A stretch of 64,000 bases of DNA from an uncultured Collinsella sp. (lineage in GTDB: Bacteria; Actinomycetota; Coriobacteriia; Coriobacteriales; Coriobacteriaceae), in the NCBI GenBank assembly GCA_958443615.1, contig CAUCLI010000008.1, forward strand, positions 14,869-78,868, written 5' to 3'. The notes beneath the pieces are model-generated. The model had not been told where the DNA came from, searched no databases, and saw only the letters and a program-made list of their open reading frames with translations. Positions 33,710 through 44,200 of the stretch are shown piece by piece. The first letter of the stretch is position 1. The number at the start of each line of letters is the position of its first letter. The position numbers were made by a program, and so were the translations under genes.

Positions 33710-36700
33710 ATGGGAGGAAGGTCCAAGGCCCTGGCGTTCGGCGCGCTCGCGGCCCTCACCCTGTTTCTCCAGCCGGCACATGCGCTCGCCGCGCCCACAG
33801 GGGGGGGGCGAATGGCCATATTCGGTTGGCAGCCCAGCCGAAATCTCGAGGGCCCTCATCGAGATCAAGTCCGATGGCGTCGACGGCGCGACGATTGAGC
33901 TCACATCCGACGTCGCGCTCGACACGTCGTTCACCGGTGTTGCCGGAGAGCATGTCACCGTTCGCAGCGCGCAGGGCAGCACCCGCCTGTTGAGCTGGCC
34001 TTCGGGCATCGAGACCGTCGAGCTGGCAGGCGATGTCACGTTCGAGAACATTCACATCTCCCCCAAGACACTCTACGCCAACGGTCACCACCTCACGCTG
34101 GGCAATGGCTTTGGCGGTGGCGTCGACGGAGAGCGCCGCATGATCGTCTACGGCGGCAGCGACACGGACCTCACGGCCGACACGCACCTCACCATCACCG
34201 ACGGCGTCTACAAGCTCGTCGCCGGCGGCAACTCAGCCGGCACCCTCACCGGCGACACGCTCGTGGAGTTCGGCGGAGACGCCCGCTTCCCCAACGCCTC
34301 GGATGGCAAAGAGGAGGGGGACTACATTGGCACCAAGTCCGCCAACTACAACCTCTACCTCGACGCCAAGGGCGAGGGTAAATGGAACGGCCCGGTTTTT
34401 GCCGGCATGGATTACGAATACGGAATCCTCCCTTACGGCATCTACGGCGGTGGTACCTGCGGCAACACCGTGGGCAGCACGCACGTTGAGATGACCGGCG
34501 GCACGGTCTACCAGATTTTCGGCGGCGGCGCAGCTCGCAGGAATCCCAGGCACGCCGGCAATCTCGGTGAGCTCGACGACCTCGGTCGCGTATCGGGCAA
34601 CACGAGCGTTGTCGTGTCCGGTGGATCCATCAAGAGCGTCTACGGCGGCGGTTACAACGACATTTTCGTGTTCGGCAGCTATGAATACGATGAGCACGGT
34701 ATTCCGGAGAATGCGCGCGAGCAGCGTGCCGTCGTCGGTGGCGACACCCGCGTCGAGATTTGTGGCAGTGCCCACGTAGAGGCCGCCGAGCAAAGCGAGG
34801 ACACCTCGACCTCCGGCGCGGACTACCCCGCGGTCTACGGCGGGTCGTTCCATTCGACTGTCAAAAACACCCAGGTCGTCATCGGCGGAAAGGCCCTGGT
34901 CGAATCCGGCGAGGGCAGCGCGTATGGATACGGCGCCGTTTATGGTGGCGGCTGCAACGATATCATTCGCGGAACGTCGTCCGCCCTGCTCAAGGACGAG
35001 GCCCGCATCGGTAACGACCAGAACAAGCCCGGCACTTCCGTAGCTTCTCAGGGGCAGGTCGGCATCATCACGCCCATGAGCCGCGCCGCGAAGAGCGGTT
35101 GTTATCTCGGTGGAGCCAAATACCAGGATCCACCCGTCATCAAAAACGAGGGCAAGAGCGACTACGCGGCGCAAGCGGAGGTCGCCGGCGGTACCGTCGA
35201 CGTGCTCATGGCCAGCGTGAAGTCCCGCGTGGCAAGCGGCCAGCCCACCAAGACCTGCCAGGGAAACGTCAAGCTCACGCAATCCGGCGGCGCGGTCCAC
35301 GCGATCGAGGGCGGCTCCGTCTACTCCAAGAACCTCATCATCAACGGAAACGTCGACATCCTCGTCACGGGCGGAACCACCGAGGAATATATCTACGGGC
35401 GATACAGCACCAGCAGCCTGGGAAACAGCAAGATCACTGGCGATTGCACACTCACGTTCTCCGGCTGCGGCACAACGAATGCACTGAGGATGAGCCCCCT
35501 CATCTGGGCGATGGACTCCGTCCACGTGACTGACGACGCCCAGGTCGCAGTCTTTGGAGACCACACGCTCTACGGCTCCGACAAAAAACCGTTCACCGTC
35601 CCGCTCTATCAGGTTGAGGATCTGAGCATCGACAAGGGTGCCACGCTCGCCTTCAAGCAGAATGCCGAGATCACGGGCGATTTGATCGTGAACGGTCAGC
35701 TCAATATGGCGCGCGTCAAAAAGACCATCAACATTGGCGGCACTCAGATTCCCATCGGCGATCCCAAGGCCGTGACCTTGACCGCGGCAGGCACCGCTTG
35801 CAACAACGGCGACCTGCTGCCCATCGCGGATCCCCAAGATGCGAAGGACGGCTCGCTCTACGGCGCATATTCCGAGCCCGACCTCAACGAAGAGTACGTC
35901 TACGCGCAGGCCGCCGACTCCGACATGGAACTGACGCTGGCTCAGGGCGGCGACAAGTTCTTCGTCGACCGCAAGAACAAGAGCGGCGCCCAGGACGTCT
36001 GGTTCATCAACGAGCGCGCCCCGAAGATGGTCACCGTCACCTTTGATAAGAACGGCGGCGACACCGAGGCCGTCCCCGGCAGCATGACCGTGGCCAGCGG
36101 CTCGGCCGTGGGCAAGCTCCCGGCCGAGCCCGCGCGTGCCAACCACACCTTCCTCGGCTGGAACACCGCGGCCGACGGCAGCGGCGATCCGTTCACCGCG
36201 AACACGACCGTGACCGCCGACATCACCGTGTACGCGCAGTGGGAAGAGACACCGAAGCAGCTTTGGTACTACGATCTCTACTATCAGAGCTTCGCGCCCA
36301 ACGGCACTGAGACTGACGAGAACGGCCTTAAGTTCAACTGGACGAAACACGCCCACGTTGAAGGAGGCCAAGCATATCCCAATGATGCGGTAAGCATCAG
36401 TGGCAATGAACTTAACGGCACGCCACTCGATAGGGATGCCGTCGACGGTTCGGGCAAGGAGACCCTCGGCGTCCATTACGTGTTCGACCAGAACTTCGGT
36501 CCGCATCGCCTGAGCGCTACCTGCGCCGAGGCTACCGAGGACAACCCGCTCAAGATCTACTACCGCGCCACACCCCACAAGCTGACCTACGAGTACGACG
36601 GTGAGGTTCCCGACAGCGCGCCGCAGCTGCCTGCCGCAGTGGATGCCCCATACTCGGCGCCTGTGACCGTTGTCGGTGACCCCTCCATGGAGGGCTGGGT

Positions 36701-37553
36701 GTTCAGCGGTTGGTCGGTCAAGACGCCCGGAAGCGCGTCGATTACAGACGGCGGCATCTTGACCATGCCCAATGCCGACGTGGTGCTGTCCGGCTCCTGG
36801 ACCAAGACCACGACGCCCATCGAACCCACCACCGCCGCATACCAGGTCGAGCATTATCGGCAGCAGCCTGACGGCAGCTATCAGCTCGTCGAGACCGAGT
36901 TCCCGCTGTACGGAAAGATCGGGTCGCAGGTGACTGCGACGCCCAAGGGCTATATCGGCTATCACCTCAATGCGGATCTCTCCGAGCTCACCGGCACGGT
37001 CATCAAGCCCGTGGAGCAGGACGACAAGCCCGTCATCCTCGTGCTCAAGGCGTATTACGACCTTGAGCAGGTAACCCTGAGCTACGACCTGAATGGCGGA
37101 ACGGGCGCCGATGGGGTCGACTACTCCGCCCAAACCTTGCCGTTTGACACGCAGATCACAGTGAATGCCGCCCCGGCGCTCGAGGGCCATACGTTCCTTG
37201 GCTGGAGCGACGGCACGACAACGCACCAGCCTGGGAGCACCCTCGTGTTGACTGCGGACACCACCCTCACGGCACAGTGGGAAAAGGACGAGCCCGTAAC
37301 GCCACCGGTCGATCCGGAACCGGAGCCCGAGCCCGAGCCCGACCAGGACCCCGGGAACAAGCCGGGATCGAATCCCGGTCAGAAGCCCGACCCCGATGCT
37401 GCCCCGGCTCCTAATCAGGACACCAACGCTAATGGTGAAACGCTTCCCAGCACCGGCGACCTCGCATCTCTTGCGACAATTGCTTCTGGAGCTTTAGCGA
37501 CCACTTGCCTGAGTGCCGGCATCGCCTCGCGTCGCCGCGAGCGCATGAAGTAA
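33710..37553 (+). CDS. LPxTG wall-anchored surface protein, frame broken at a poly-G tract (phase OFF)
   Basis: The ATG at 33710 (GAGGAGG upstream) opens a clear signal peptide (GALAALTLFLQPAHALA). Nine G at 33800-33808 follow directly; in this sequence the frame then ends at 33898. Removing one G joins it to a 1,247-codon frame, restoring 1,280 residues. The restored protein has a right-handed beta-helix-like region with many short Gly-Gly repeats (about 50-600), three InlB B-type/Flg_new repeats ending in FLGW...YAQW, a MucBP-like segment (AAYQVEHYRQ), a Pro-Glu spacer, and LPSTG at 1245-1249, then a hydrophobic helix and RRRER. The long intact rest argues against decay. Likely an adhesin anchored by sortase. 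Confidence 0.85.
33800..33808 (+). repeat. Nine-G tract, frame switch of the LPxTG gene
   Basis: Nine uninterrupted G 90 bases into the gene, directly after the signal peptide. Eight or eleven G give a full-length protein; nine or ten do not. Confidence 0.9.
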
Positions 37554-37597
37554 CGCATCGATTTGCGGCAACGGCGCCTTTCAAACGCCACGACCCA

Positions 37598-37640
37598 CAT
37601 CGCCCTGCCGAGCGAAGCTCGGCAGGGCGATGCTCTTTCC
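37598..37640 (+). terminator. Terminator of the LPxTG gene
   Basis: Perfect 16-base arms (37598-37613, 37617-37632), GAA loop, then a pyrimidine run CTCTTTCC. Confidence 0.8.
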
Positions 37641-38064
37641 TGGCGCAACCTTTCCCCAACACACATGCTCCAGAAGAGGCCACGCGCCTACACGCGACCC
37701 AGTCGTGTCAAAGTAACCGGTCCTTAACACTCCCAGCGGCCCAGACGTATCAAATCAACTCATCTCGAACACCTAATCGCGGCCCTCGTCGGTGCGCGGA
37801 CCTGGATCGCATCGAATAGATTCACCACAGGCGCCAACAGCGGGTTCAAATCCCCGAATCGCCTCACTCGGGTGTCAACGACGGTCTCGGAGCTGCAAAT
37901 ATGGCGACTTCAGGTATCGGCAGCGGTCTCTAGCCCGCAGATTGGCCAACCTCAGGCGCTCACTGCGATCCCAGAGTCGCAAATTTACCGACTCCGGCGC
38001 TGACGGTGATCTCGGGATTGCAAATATGCCAACCGAACACGCCGCATTTGACTTGAACGCGACA
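37641..38064. repeat. Gene-free stretch with four degenerate ~42-bp tandem units
   Basis: No gene seen. From 37884 to about 38050 four units start at 37884, 37926, 37968 and 38009 (42, 42 and 41 bases apart), each opening G(A/G)TCTC-like and containing GCAAAT or GCAGAT in the middle. They are well diverged, so the array is old. A GGTTCAAATCC at about 37847 looks like a tRNA T-arm, but no tRNA folds around it. Confidence 0.65.
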
Positions 38065-38285
38065 AAGTGGCTAAAAAATACCGTTCTGAACAGTTAGCTT
38101 CATCTTACACACTTCAAATTCCTTCCATTGCGAGACTTGGAACTCTCAAATCCGGTATTTTGGGCTCTTTTCGGACAACCATCGCCCATTTCGAGCCTCT
38201 CAGACGGTCGCTACCCCTATCGGGACAGCTAAACGCCCAACCATGTCGGCACCTCACTATTCAGAATGGTAATTTTTAGCCACTT
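38065..38285. mobile_element. 221-bp MITE-like element with 29-bp inverted ends
   Basis: Ends 38065-38093 and 38257-38285 are inverted repeats of 29 bases with three mismatches, starting AAGTGGCTAAAAA. The interior is AT-rich, codes for nothing and has no transposase. It ends 57 bases before the second nuclease-like gene. No obvious target-site duplication. Confidence 0.65.
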
Positions 38286-38342
38286 ACGCCGCCTTCATGC
38301 AATATCTGATCGCCGGAAGCCCATTTTGGGTAGCTACTATCC

Positions 38343-39551
38343 ATGGATACACTCGTTTTCTCACACGTCACGGCCCTTCGCGCGATTCGACTCGCGCGAA
38401 GGGCGTATTCTGCCATTCCCTGGCGCCCCCTCACCCTCCCCGAGCAGCGCCGCACGCTGCAAAACTGCAAGCCAAATATATCGGCGCTCGACCCCGACCT
38501 GCTTTATCGCCATGGCCTCATGGAACCCGAGGAGGACGATTGTGTCGACCTCCTCACGTCGAATAGCACATGTCGACGCACCACACATCCCGTCACATGT
38601 CATTTGATCTCGCGCGATTTGCCGCCCGGATCAATCATGGAAATCGATAAGGGCCTCTACTGCACGTCGCCGGCCTTTACGGCCTACCTTTACGCGCGCA
38701 ACCGCACCGTGCCGAAAATCGCATCGCTGCTCATGGAACTTCTTGGCACCTATGCGCTGCCTCCCGAGGCAACAATACCCATTGCAAACGGCGAGCTCTG
38801 GCCGCCCCGCGTTGCAACGTCCGCAGCCCCCGAGGCAACCCCGCAAAATGTGGCATACACAGCCAATCCGGCTTTCGCGGACCCCGAGATCAACGACATC
38901 TCGGATGTAGCCAGCCGGGAAAACATCCAAAACCCGTCCCGCCCCGCGCAACACACATATGAAGCTGTGAGCCAAACGCATTACTCCTGTGAACCGGCGG
39001 TGACAATGAAGCAGCTTCGCGCCATCGCACAGTGGACCAAAAGCAGCCGAGACACCCGTTTTCGGCAGGCGGTGGATCTTGTCGCCCCCAACTCGGCGTC
39101 GCCGGCCGAGACCATCCAGTACTGCATGCTTGGCCTTCCCATGCGGTATGGCGGATTTGCCTGCGCGAGCCTGCCAAAGGGCATGCTCCTCAATCACCGG
39201 ATCGACTTCACGCACGATGCGGTGCTCATGTCCTCCGGTATGCCCTACGCCATCGCCGACGTGTTCATCCCCGACGCAAACACCGACATAGAGTACAACG
39301 GCATCGGTCACGAGGAACTGCCGGCACGCATCCACGATGGAAACCGCAACAACGGCCTGCGCGGAATGGGCATCAACGTCATCGTGATCCAGCGCGACCA
39401 AATGCGAGACATCACCGCTTTGGAGGCCATCGCGCGAACCATTTACCGCTTTTCCCATACGCGCTTCAGATACCAAGGTGAAGGATACCGAATCAAACAG
39501 GCGGCGCTGTTGAACGCGTTGCGCGGCGCAGTCGGCCTGGCACCGGTTTGA
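38343..39551 (+). CDS. AbiEi-like/Vsr-like nuclease-domain protein, paralogue of 8165
   Basis: 402 residues, function unknown. Same architecture as the gene at 8165: opening LVFSHVTALRAIRLARR, a GLYCTSPAFTAYLYAR segment in the first half, then ASPAETIQYCMLGLP, LLNHRIDF, AIADVFIPDA, IEYNGIGHEE, an Asp-Gly-Asn-Arg segment and MGINVIVIQRDQM. The Asp, Glu, His and Gln positions match the Vsr/DUF559 PD-(D/E)XK pattern. No ribosome-binding site before the ATG; a leaderless start is possible. From memory this SPAET/LNHRI family is abundant in Coriobacteriia. A repeat element lies directly upstream. Convergent with the fibre operon. Confidence 0.7.
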   Translation: MDTLVFSHVTALRAIRLARRAYSAIPWRPLTLPEQRRTLQNCKPNISALDPDLLYRHGLMEPEEDDCVDLLTSNSTCRRTTHPVTCHLISRDLPPGSIMEIDKGLYCTSPAFTAYLYARNRTVPKIASLLMELLGTYALPPEATIPIANGELWPPRVATSAAPEATPQNVAYTANPAFADPEINDISDVASRENIQNPSRPAQHTYEAVSQTHYSCEPAVTMKQLRAIAQWTKSSRDTRFRQAVDLVAPNSASPAETIQYCMLGLPMRYGGFACASLPKGMLLNHRIDFTHDAVLMSSGMPYAIADVFIPDANTDIEYNGIGHEELPARIHDGNRNNGLRGMGINVIVIQRDQMRDITALEAIARTIYRFSHTRFRYQGEGYRIKQAALLNALRGAVGLAPV

Positions 39552-39738
39552 CGCTCGGGATCGCATGCGACCACGCGTACCGGCAGCCCCGGCGGCAAGC
39601 GCTTGGCGTGCCGAATGCACCCACGCGCGCCCGAGGCCGACACACCAAAACGAAAGCATGTCCCGCCTCACGCATACGCCCTCGCGCGCATGTCCAGATG
39701 CGGGCGGGGGCATCCATACAGCACGGATCCGAGATAAC

Positions 39739-40410
39739 CTACCTGCAGGAGCCTTCACTCTGCCTGCGCGTGGCGAGCGCGATCGCCCCAACACCCAGCG
39801 CGGCAAACAACCATGGACCGTAAGCAAGGACCATGTTGTCACCAGTTTGCGGGAGCAATTCCGTGCCGCCGGCACTCGGGCCATCCCCGGGCTTCGAGCC
39901 GTCCTGCTCCTGCGCGATGAAGCGCCAACCCACAGGATATATCTCGTGCTGGTGCTCATTGCCCAAGCTCGTGGGGAGCGTCATCTCGACATGCATGTCG
40001 ATCGTCGCTGCGGCAGAGTACGTGCCAACCGACATCGGGGTGACCGCAAGCTCCCCCAACGTGGCGGCACCGACAACGCGACCATCCATCGACACCGAGC
40101 AAGTGACGTCCGACAGCGCGCGAGCTGTCGCGTCGTCACAATCCAGCTTCACGTACAAGGTGACGGGCTCGAGCGGACGATCCAAGCGAATCTCGGCGTC
40201 GTGCGAGAGGGTGTCGCCGGGCACGGCCCCGTCAAAGCTCATGAAGACGTCGGACTCCTGTAGGTCCTCGCCGTGCCATTCCTTATCGGTGCCGTCGTAA
40301 ACCGCGCAGGCAGCCATTGCCTCACCCGGAAGAGCGCATGTCAAGGCAAAGCACATCACAAGGGCCCCGGCGACGGCCGTGAGCATCTTATGCAAGCGCG
40401 AGTCGAGCAT
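39739..40410 (-). CDS. LPQTG-anchored small surface protein, last gene of the fibre operon
   Basis: 223 residues: signal peptide (about 8-34, ending GEAMA-A), one extracellular domain of about 140 residues of beta-rich composition with two Cys, a short Gly/Ser linker, LPQTG at 186-190, a hydrophobic helix and a basic tail RRQ. It is a sortase substrate. The start (ATG 40410) overlaps the previous stop (TGATG). By position it may tether the TasA-like fibre or the large adhesin to the wall; this is inference. Confidence 0.82.
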   Translation of the reverse strand: MLDSRLHKMLTAVAGALVMCFALTCALPGEAMAACAVYDGTDKEWHGEDLQESDVFMSFDGAVPGDTLSHDAEIRLDRPLEPVTLYVKLDCDDATARALSDVTCSVSMDGRVVGAATLGELAVTPMSVGTYSAAATIDMHVEMTLPTSLGNEHQHEIYPVGWRFIAQEQDGSKPGDGPSAGGTELLPQTGDNMVLAYGPWLFAALGVGAIALATRRQSEGSCR

Positions 40411-41207
40411 CAGGCCCCCTCTCCCTTCGAGAGCATGCCGGTGTTCGGCTGCGCAACCAGCCCACTGGCGTCGCCCCAGGCATAGGCGAACGCCTCGGAC
40501 GAACCCTCGGCCTGAATCGCCTGCGAAGATACGTCCACAACGAGTTTGCATCCCTCGGGCGCCTGACCCGGGCCCTGCGTCACGCTTTTGATGAGCGGAT
40601 CAGTCGAGGCGTCGCGGTCGAGCGGGGCGGACCAATAATAAAAGCGGTCATTGCCCGTGATCCAGTGCGGATCCGCGACAGCGTCGTCGATCTCGCCCCA
40701 GACGATCGTGTAGTCCCGCCCCTCAGCGGGCGCGTCCCACAGCTGCTTGCCTTCGGCATCTTCCCAATAGATCGACACCGTCGCGCGCATGTAAGATCGC
40801 ATGCTGCCGTTGTTCTTGACGGTAACGTTCTCCTTCACCGTGTGATTGCCCTCGAACTGCTCCTCGATGGCAGGCTTGACCTTGCCGCGATCGAAGAAAT
40901 TCGTGAGCGCATCCGTCTCGGAGAACCAGGCCAACGTCGCGCCCGTGACGGCGGTCGTGAGGACCACGGCGAGCAGCGTCAGGGAGAGCTTGAGACGGCG
41001 ATCGCGAGAGGGCGTCCTGTGGGGGCGACGGGGGCTGCCGCCTTGGGCACCGCCTGTGGGGGCCGAGCCGCCTGCGGAAGCTGAGCCGCGGTTCAAGGCG
41101 GAGCCCGACCAGCGACCCGAGGCCTGGCCCTGCGGCTGGTCGGCACTGCCGTTAGCGCGCGCAGGCCCACCTGCCGGCTTCATGTGTTTGCCACGATACT
41201 CGCTCAT
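40410..41207 (-). CDS. TasA-like SipW-dependent secreted protein (2)
   Basis: 265 residues. After about 70 Gly/Ser/Pro-rich residues and a basic RRLKL, the hydrophobic segment ends VTGATLAWFSETDALTNFF, the form of SipW-cognate signal peptides (Ala before Trp/Tyr-Phe-Ser). The mature part is a beta-sandwich-like domain as in TasA/CalY/BsaA-type fibre proteins (VKENVTVKNNGSMRSYMRATVSI). A cytoplasmic extension of 70 residues is unusual. The start overlaps the giant gene stop (TGATG), with GGAGG upstream. Confidence 0.8.
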   Translation of the reverse strand: MSEYRGKHMKPAGGPARANGSADQPQGQASGRWSGSALNRGSASAGGSAPTGGAQGGSPRRPHRTPSRDRRLKLSLTLLAVVLTTAVTGATLAWFSETDALTNFFDRGKVKPAIEEQFEGNHTVKENVTVKNNGSMRSYMRATVSIYWEDAEGKQLWDAPAEGRDYTIVWGEIDDAVADPHWITGNDRFYYWSAPLDRDASTDPLIKSVTQGPGQAPEGCKLVVDVSSQAIQAEGSSEAFAYAWGDASGLVAQPNTGMLSKGEGA

Positions 41208-44200
41208 CAGCGCTCACCTCCCTTAGCGTCGACCCGACCCTCGCCGAAGACGTTCTTGGCACGGTCCTCACCATCGAGGTACTTGTCCTTTTGAAGCGCA
41301 TTGGTCACTCGAGCCGTGCTGCCTCCGCGCACCAACACCACGTTCTCGGGACGCCCCTCGACCGTGAGGCCGTTCTCCAAGAACCGATAAGTGGGCGCAT
41401 AGCGCCAACCCCACGTGGTCTCGACAACCTTGTAGTAGCCCCATGGCAGGCTCAGCGTCCCACGCGCCGTGGCCGTGGAGTCGCCCGGCGCCGCCTGGGC
41501 GGTCAGCGTGACTGTGGTGGACTTGGCATCCTGCTTGTCGGTACCGTCGGCATTGCACTCGGTCACGAGGAACGTGAACGTCGAGCCAGCAGCGGAGGTG
41601 GGCGCGGTCTTGTCGATCACCAACGAGCCGGTGGTCTTGAACGTGAAGACCGCATTGCCCTCGCCCTGGTTATCCGCGCCCGTCACCTTGGAATCAAGCG
41701 GCATGGCATTGGCGAAGTCGAAGGTGTCGTACAGCGCGACGGTTTTGTCGTTAACGGGTGTCCGCGCAGCGGCGCCGGTCGCGGCCCCGCGCGCATAGTG
41801 AACCTGATCCATATGGATGGTGAGCTCGTCGCCCACATAAAGCGTGTTGGGGGCGAAGGCGATCTTCACCGCGGGCTTATCGGCGGCATCGGGGCCTGTG
41901 GCGGCCAGGCGCGCGGGGTCGATCTGCCACACCAGGTTCTTGGCGGGATACGCCTTGCGATCCGCGTCGAGCGCATTGAAGCGATGCGTCACCGGATACA
42001 GATGCATCGCGGTCGAGTTCTCGGCCTTGAGGTGCGCGACGATGCCCTTGCCCGGCTGCCCGCCGTGATCGAGGCCGCAGAATTCCTCCCAAGCGACGGT
42101 CGTGCCGCTGTCCTTCCTCCATTCCCACTCGTAGAACAGCTCGCGATAGTCGCCCTGGGCGTTGGCCTTGTCGAGTGCACCCTCGATGGCGGCGGTCTGC
42201 TCGCCGCCGACCACCACGGCCTGCTCCTCAACGACGTCCACCACGGGGTTGCCGTCCTTGTCGAATGTGGGGTTGCCGCTCTCGTCCAGAACGGGCTTTT
42301 GCACCTTCACGGTCTCGATGAACTTGGTATCATCGCCCTCGTCGATCTCGACGGTCGACTCATGGCCATCCGGGAAGTGATAGACAACGGTGTAGACCTG
42401 CACCTTTTGGTACACGGCGGTGTAGAGATTGCCGGCAAAGACCTCGTCACCCGTCACGCGGTTGCCGGCAACCGGCGTGCCGACGACCTCGCCGTCGGCG
42501 TCAACGCTCTTGTAGTCCTTGTACCAACCGAGGAACTTGTAGCCATCGACCGGCTTGGCCTCGAGCGATACGTAGGACTGCGTGCCCTGCGGGGTCTCGG
42601 CAGTCTTGACCACGGCAGCGCGGTGATCCGTACCGTGAATCTCTTTATCGATGTTGGAGTTGACGCAAACATCAACGCCCGTGTCGCCCTCGCCGCCCGT
42701 GGTAACCACACGATACACCGGCCACAGCTCCATGGAGCGCTCGACCACCGTGAGTTCATCGACCAAGGTGACAGGGTTGTCCTTGTCGAACATGAGATAG
42801 TCGCCACCATTGGCAGGCTGCTGCTCGGACCAACCGACCAGCACCGCACCTTGCACCTCAAACTCGGGCGCGGGGGCATGACCCAGCAGGTCGCCAACCT
42901 TCTTCTCAACCGTGATGGTCGGGGCGGCGTCGCCCGCGGGGCGCACATGATAGGTGACGTTCAGCTTGGCATCGGCCTTGGCGTGGTAGTTCGCCACGAT
43001 GACATGCTTGGTGCCAGCGATGATGTTGTAGGAGAGCTTGGCGTTAGCGTTGCTCACCGGAGTGCCGTCCTGACCGTCCGCAACGGGATGCCCATCAGCG
43101 CCGGTCGCGGTGATGGTGTCGATCACCGTTCCCTCGGGGCGCTCGATGGTCCAGGAGACGAGCTCGTACGCAGCTGCCGTCTGATCATCGACATCGGCGG
43201 AGACGGTAAGCGCCATGAGACCCTGATCGTCGCCGCTCTCAATGCGACCTGCAGGCTCCACCGTGGGATCGGCAGGGTCGGTCAGCGCCGTGCCGCGCGT
43301 GATGTTGGTCGTGGTCTCATAGCGGTAATCCACGTACACCGGGTACAGCGTCATGGGCCGCTCGCACAGGGCCTTCTCGCCCACCAGGTACGGCGCGATA
43401 GCCGCCAGGCTCACCCTTGAGGTCTGCGTGTCCTGGTTGTACACGGCGTTATATTCTTCCTGGGTCATCTCACCAGCCGCGATGGCACTCTGATCGATCC
43501 AGCCCACGAACAGCGAGTTGGGGCGCTTTGCCTGCATGGCGGCATCGCTCGGGGACTTACCGATGTCGACCGTCAGGCCGTTGTGCACCTCGCTGTACTG
43601 ACCGACGCCGGTGTCGTTCGTATAGTGCTGGTAACGGAACTGATACGTCCAATCCTCATCCACAAATACAGGCAGGAACCCATTGGCGAATTCAGTGTCC
43701 TGGGCACAGTCGGAGTACGCGCGCTTCACCACCAGGTCGCCGTCGCCGTCAGCGCCGCCAACAAAGGTTACCTTGGCAACCGTGTGCGCTTCGTACACAT
43801 AGTTAGTCTGAGTGACATGAGCGCCAGTTTTCCAGGGATTTCGCCTATCGATGCCAGCCTCGCTCTTCTTTTCCCAGGACCAGCCGATGAACTCGAAACC
43901 ATCGCTGGTCATTTTCGCCGTGAGGGTGAAGGGGTCGATCAATCCGCCCGCATTTCCCGACATCTCGATCTTCGCGGAGTTGGGGAAATCGAAGGTCGCA
44001 ACGATGTCGTAAAACTCGCCCGCCCCCTTGCTCTTGTTATGGCTGTACACGACGTGGGGCGACACGATTCCATTTTCCAGATACGTCGTGGCCTCATCAT
44101 CGACAACGCACCCACCGTCGCTCAGCGACCAATGCTCGATGACCTCGGCATCAAATTGAGGGCCTTTCAAGCGTTCGAAATTCGAGAGGTAGGTTTTCCA

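Noticed and set aside
33705..33898. Treating the broken LPxTG gene as a plain assembly error or pseudogene
   Set aside because: Possible, but the break falls exactly in a nine-G run and the remaining 3.6 kb is intact, with good promoter and anchor; a switch is the better explanation until raw reads are seen.
34233..37226. 997-codon open frame opposite the LPxTG gene
   Set aside because: Mirror frame of a GC-rich gene; no ribosome-binding site, no domains, composition that of a third-position shadow.
37845..37865. tRNA-like T-arm GGTTCAAATCC
   Set aside because: No matching acceptor, D or anticodon arms can be folded around it, and the adjacent stem does not pair; maybe chance or a remnant.
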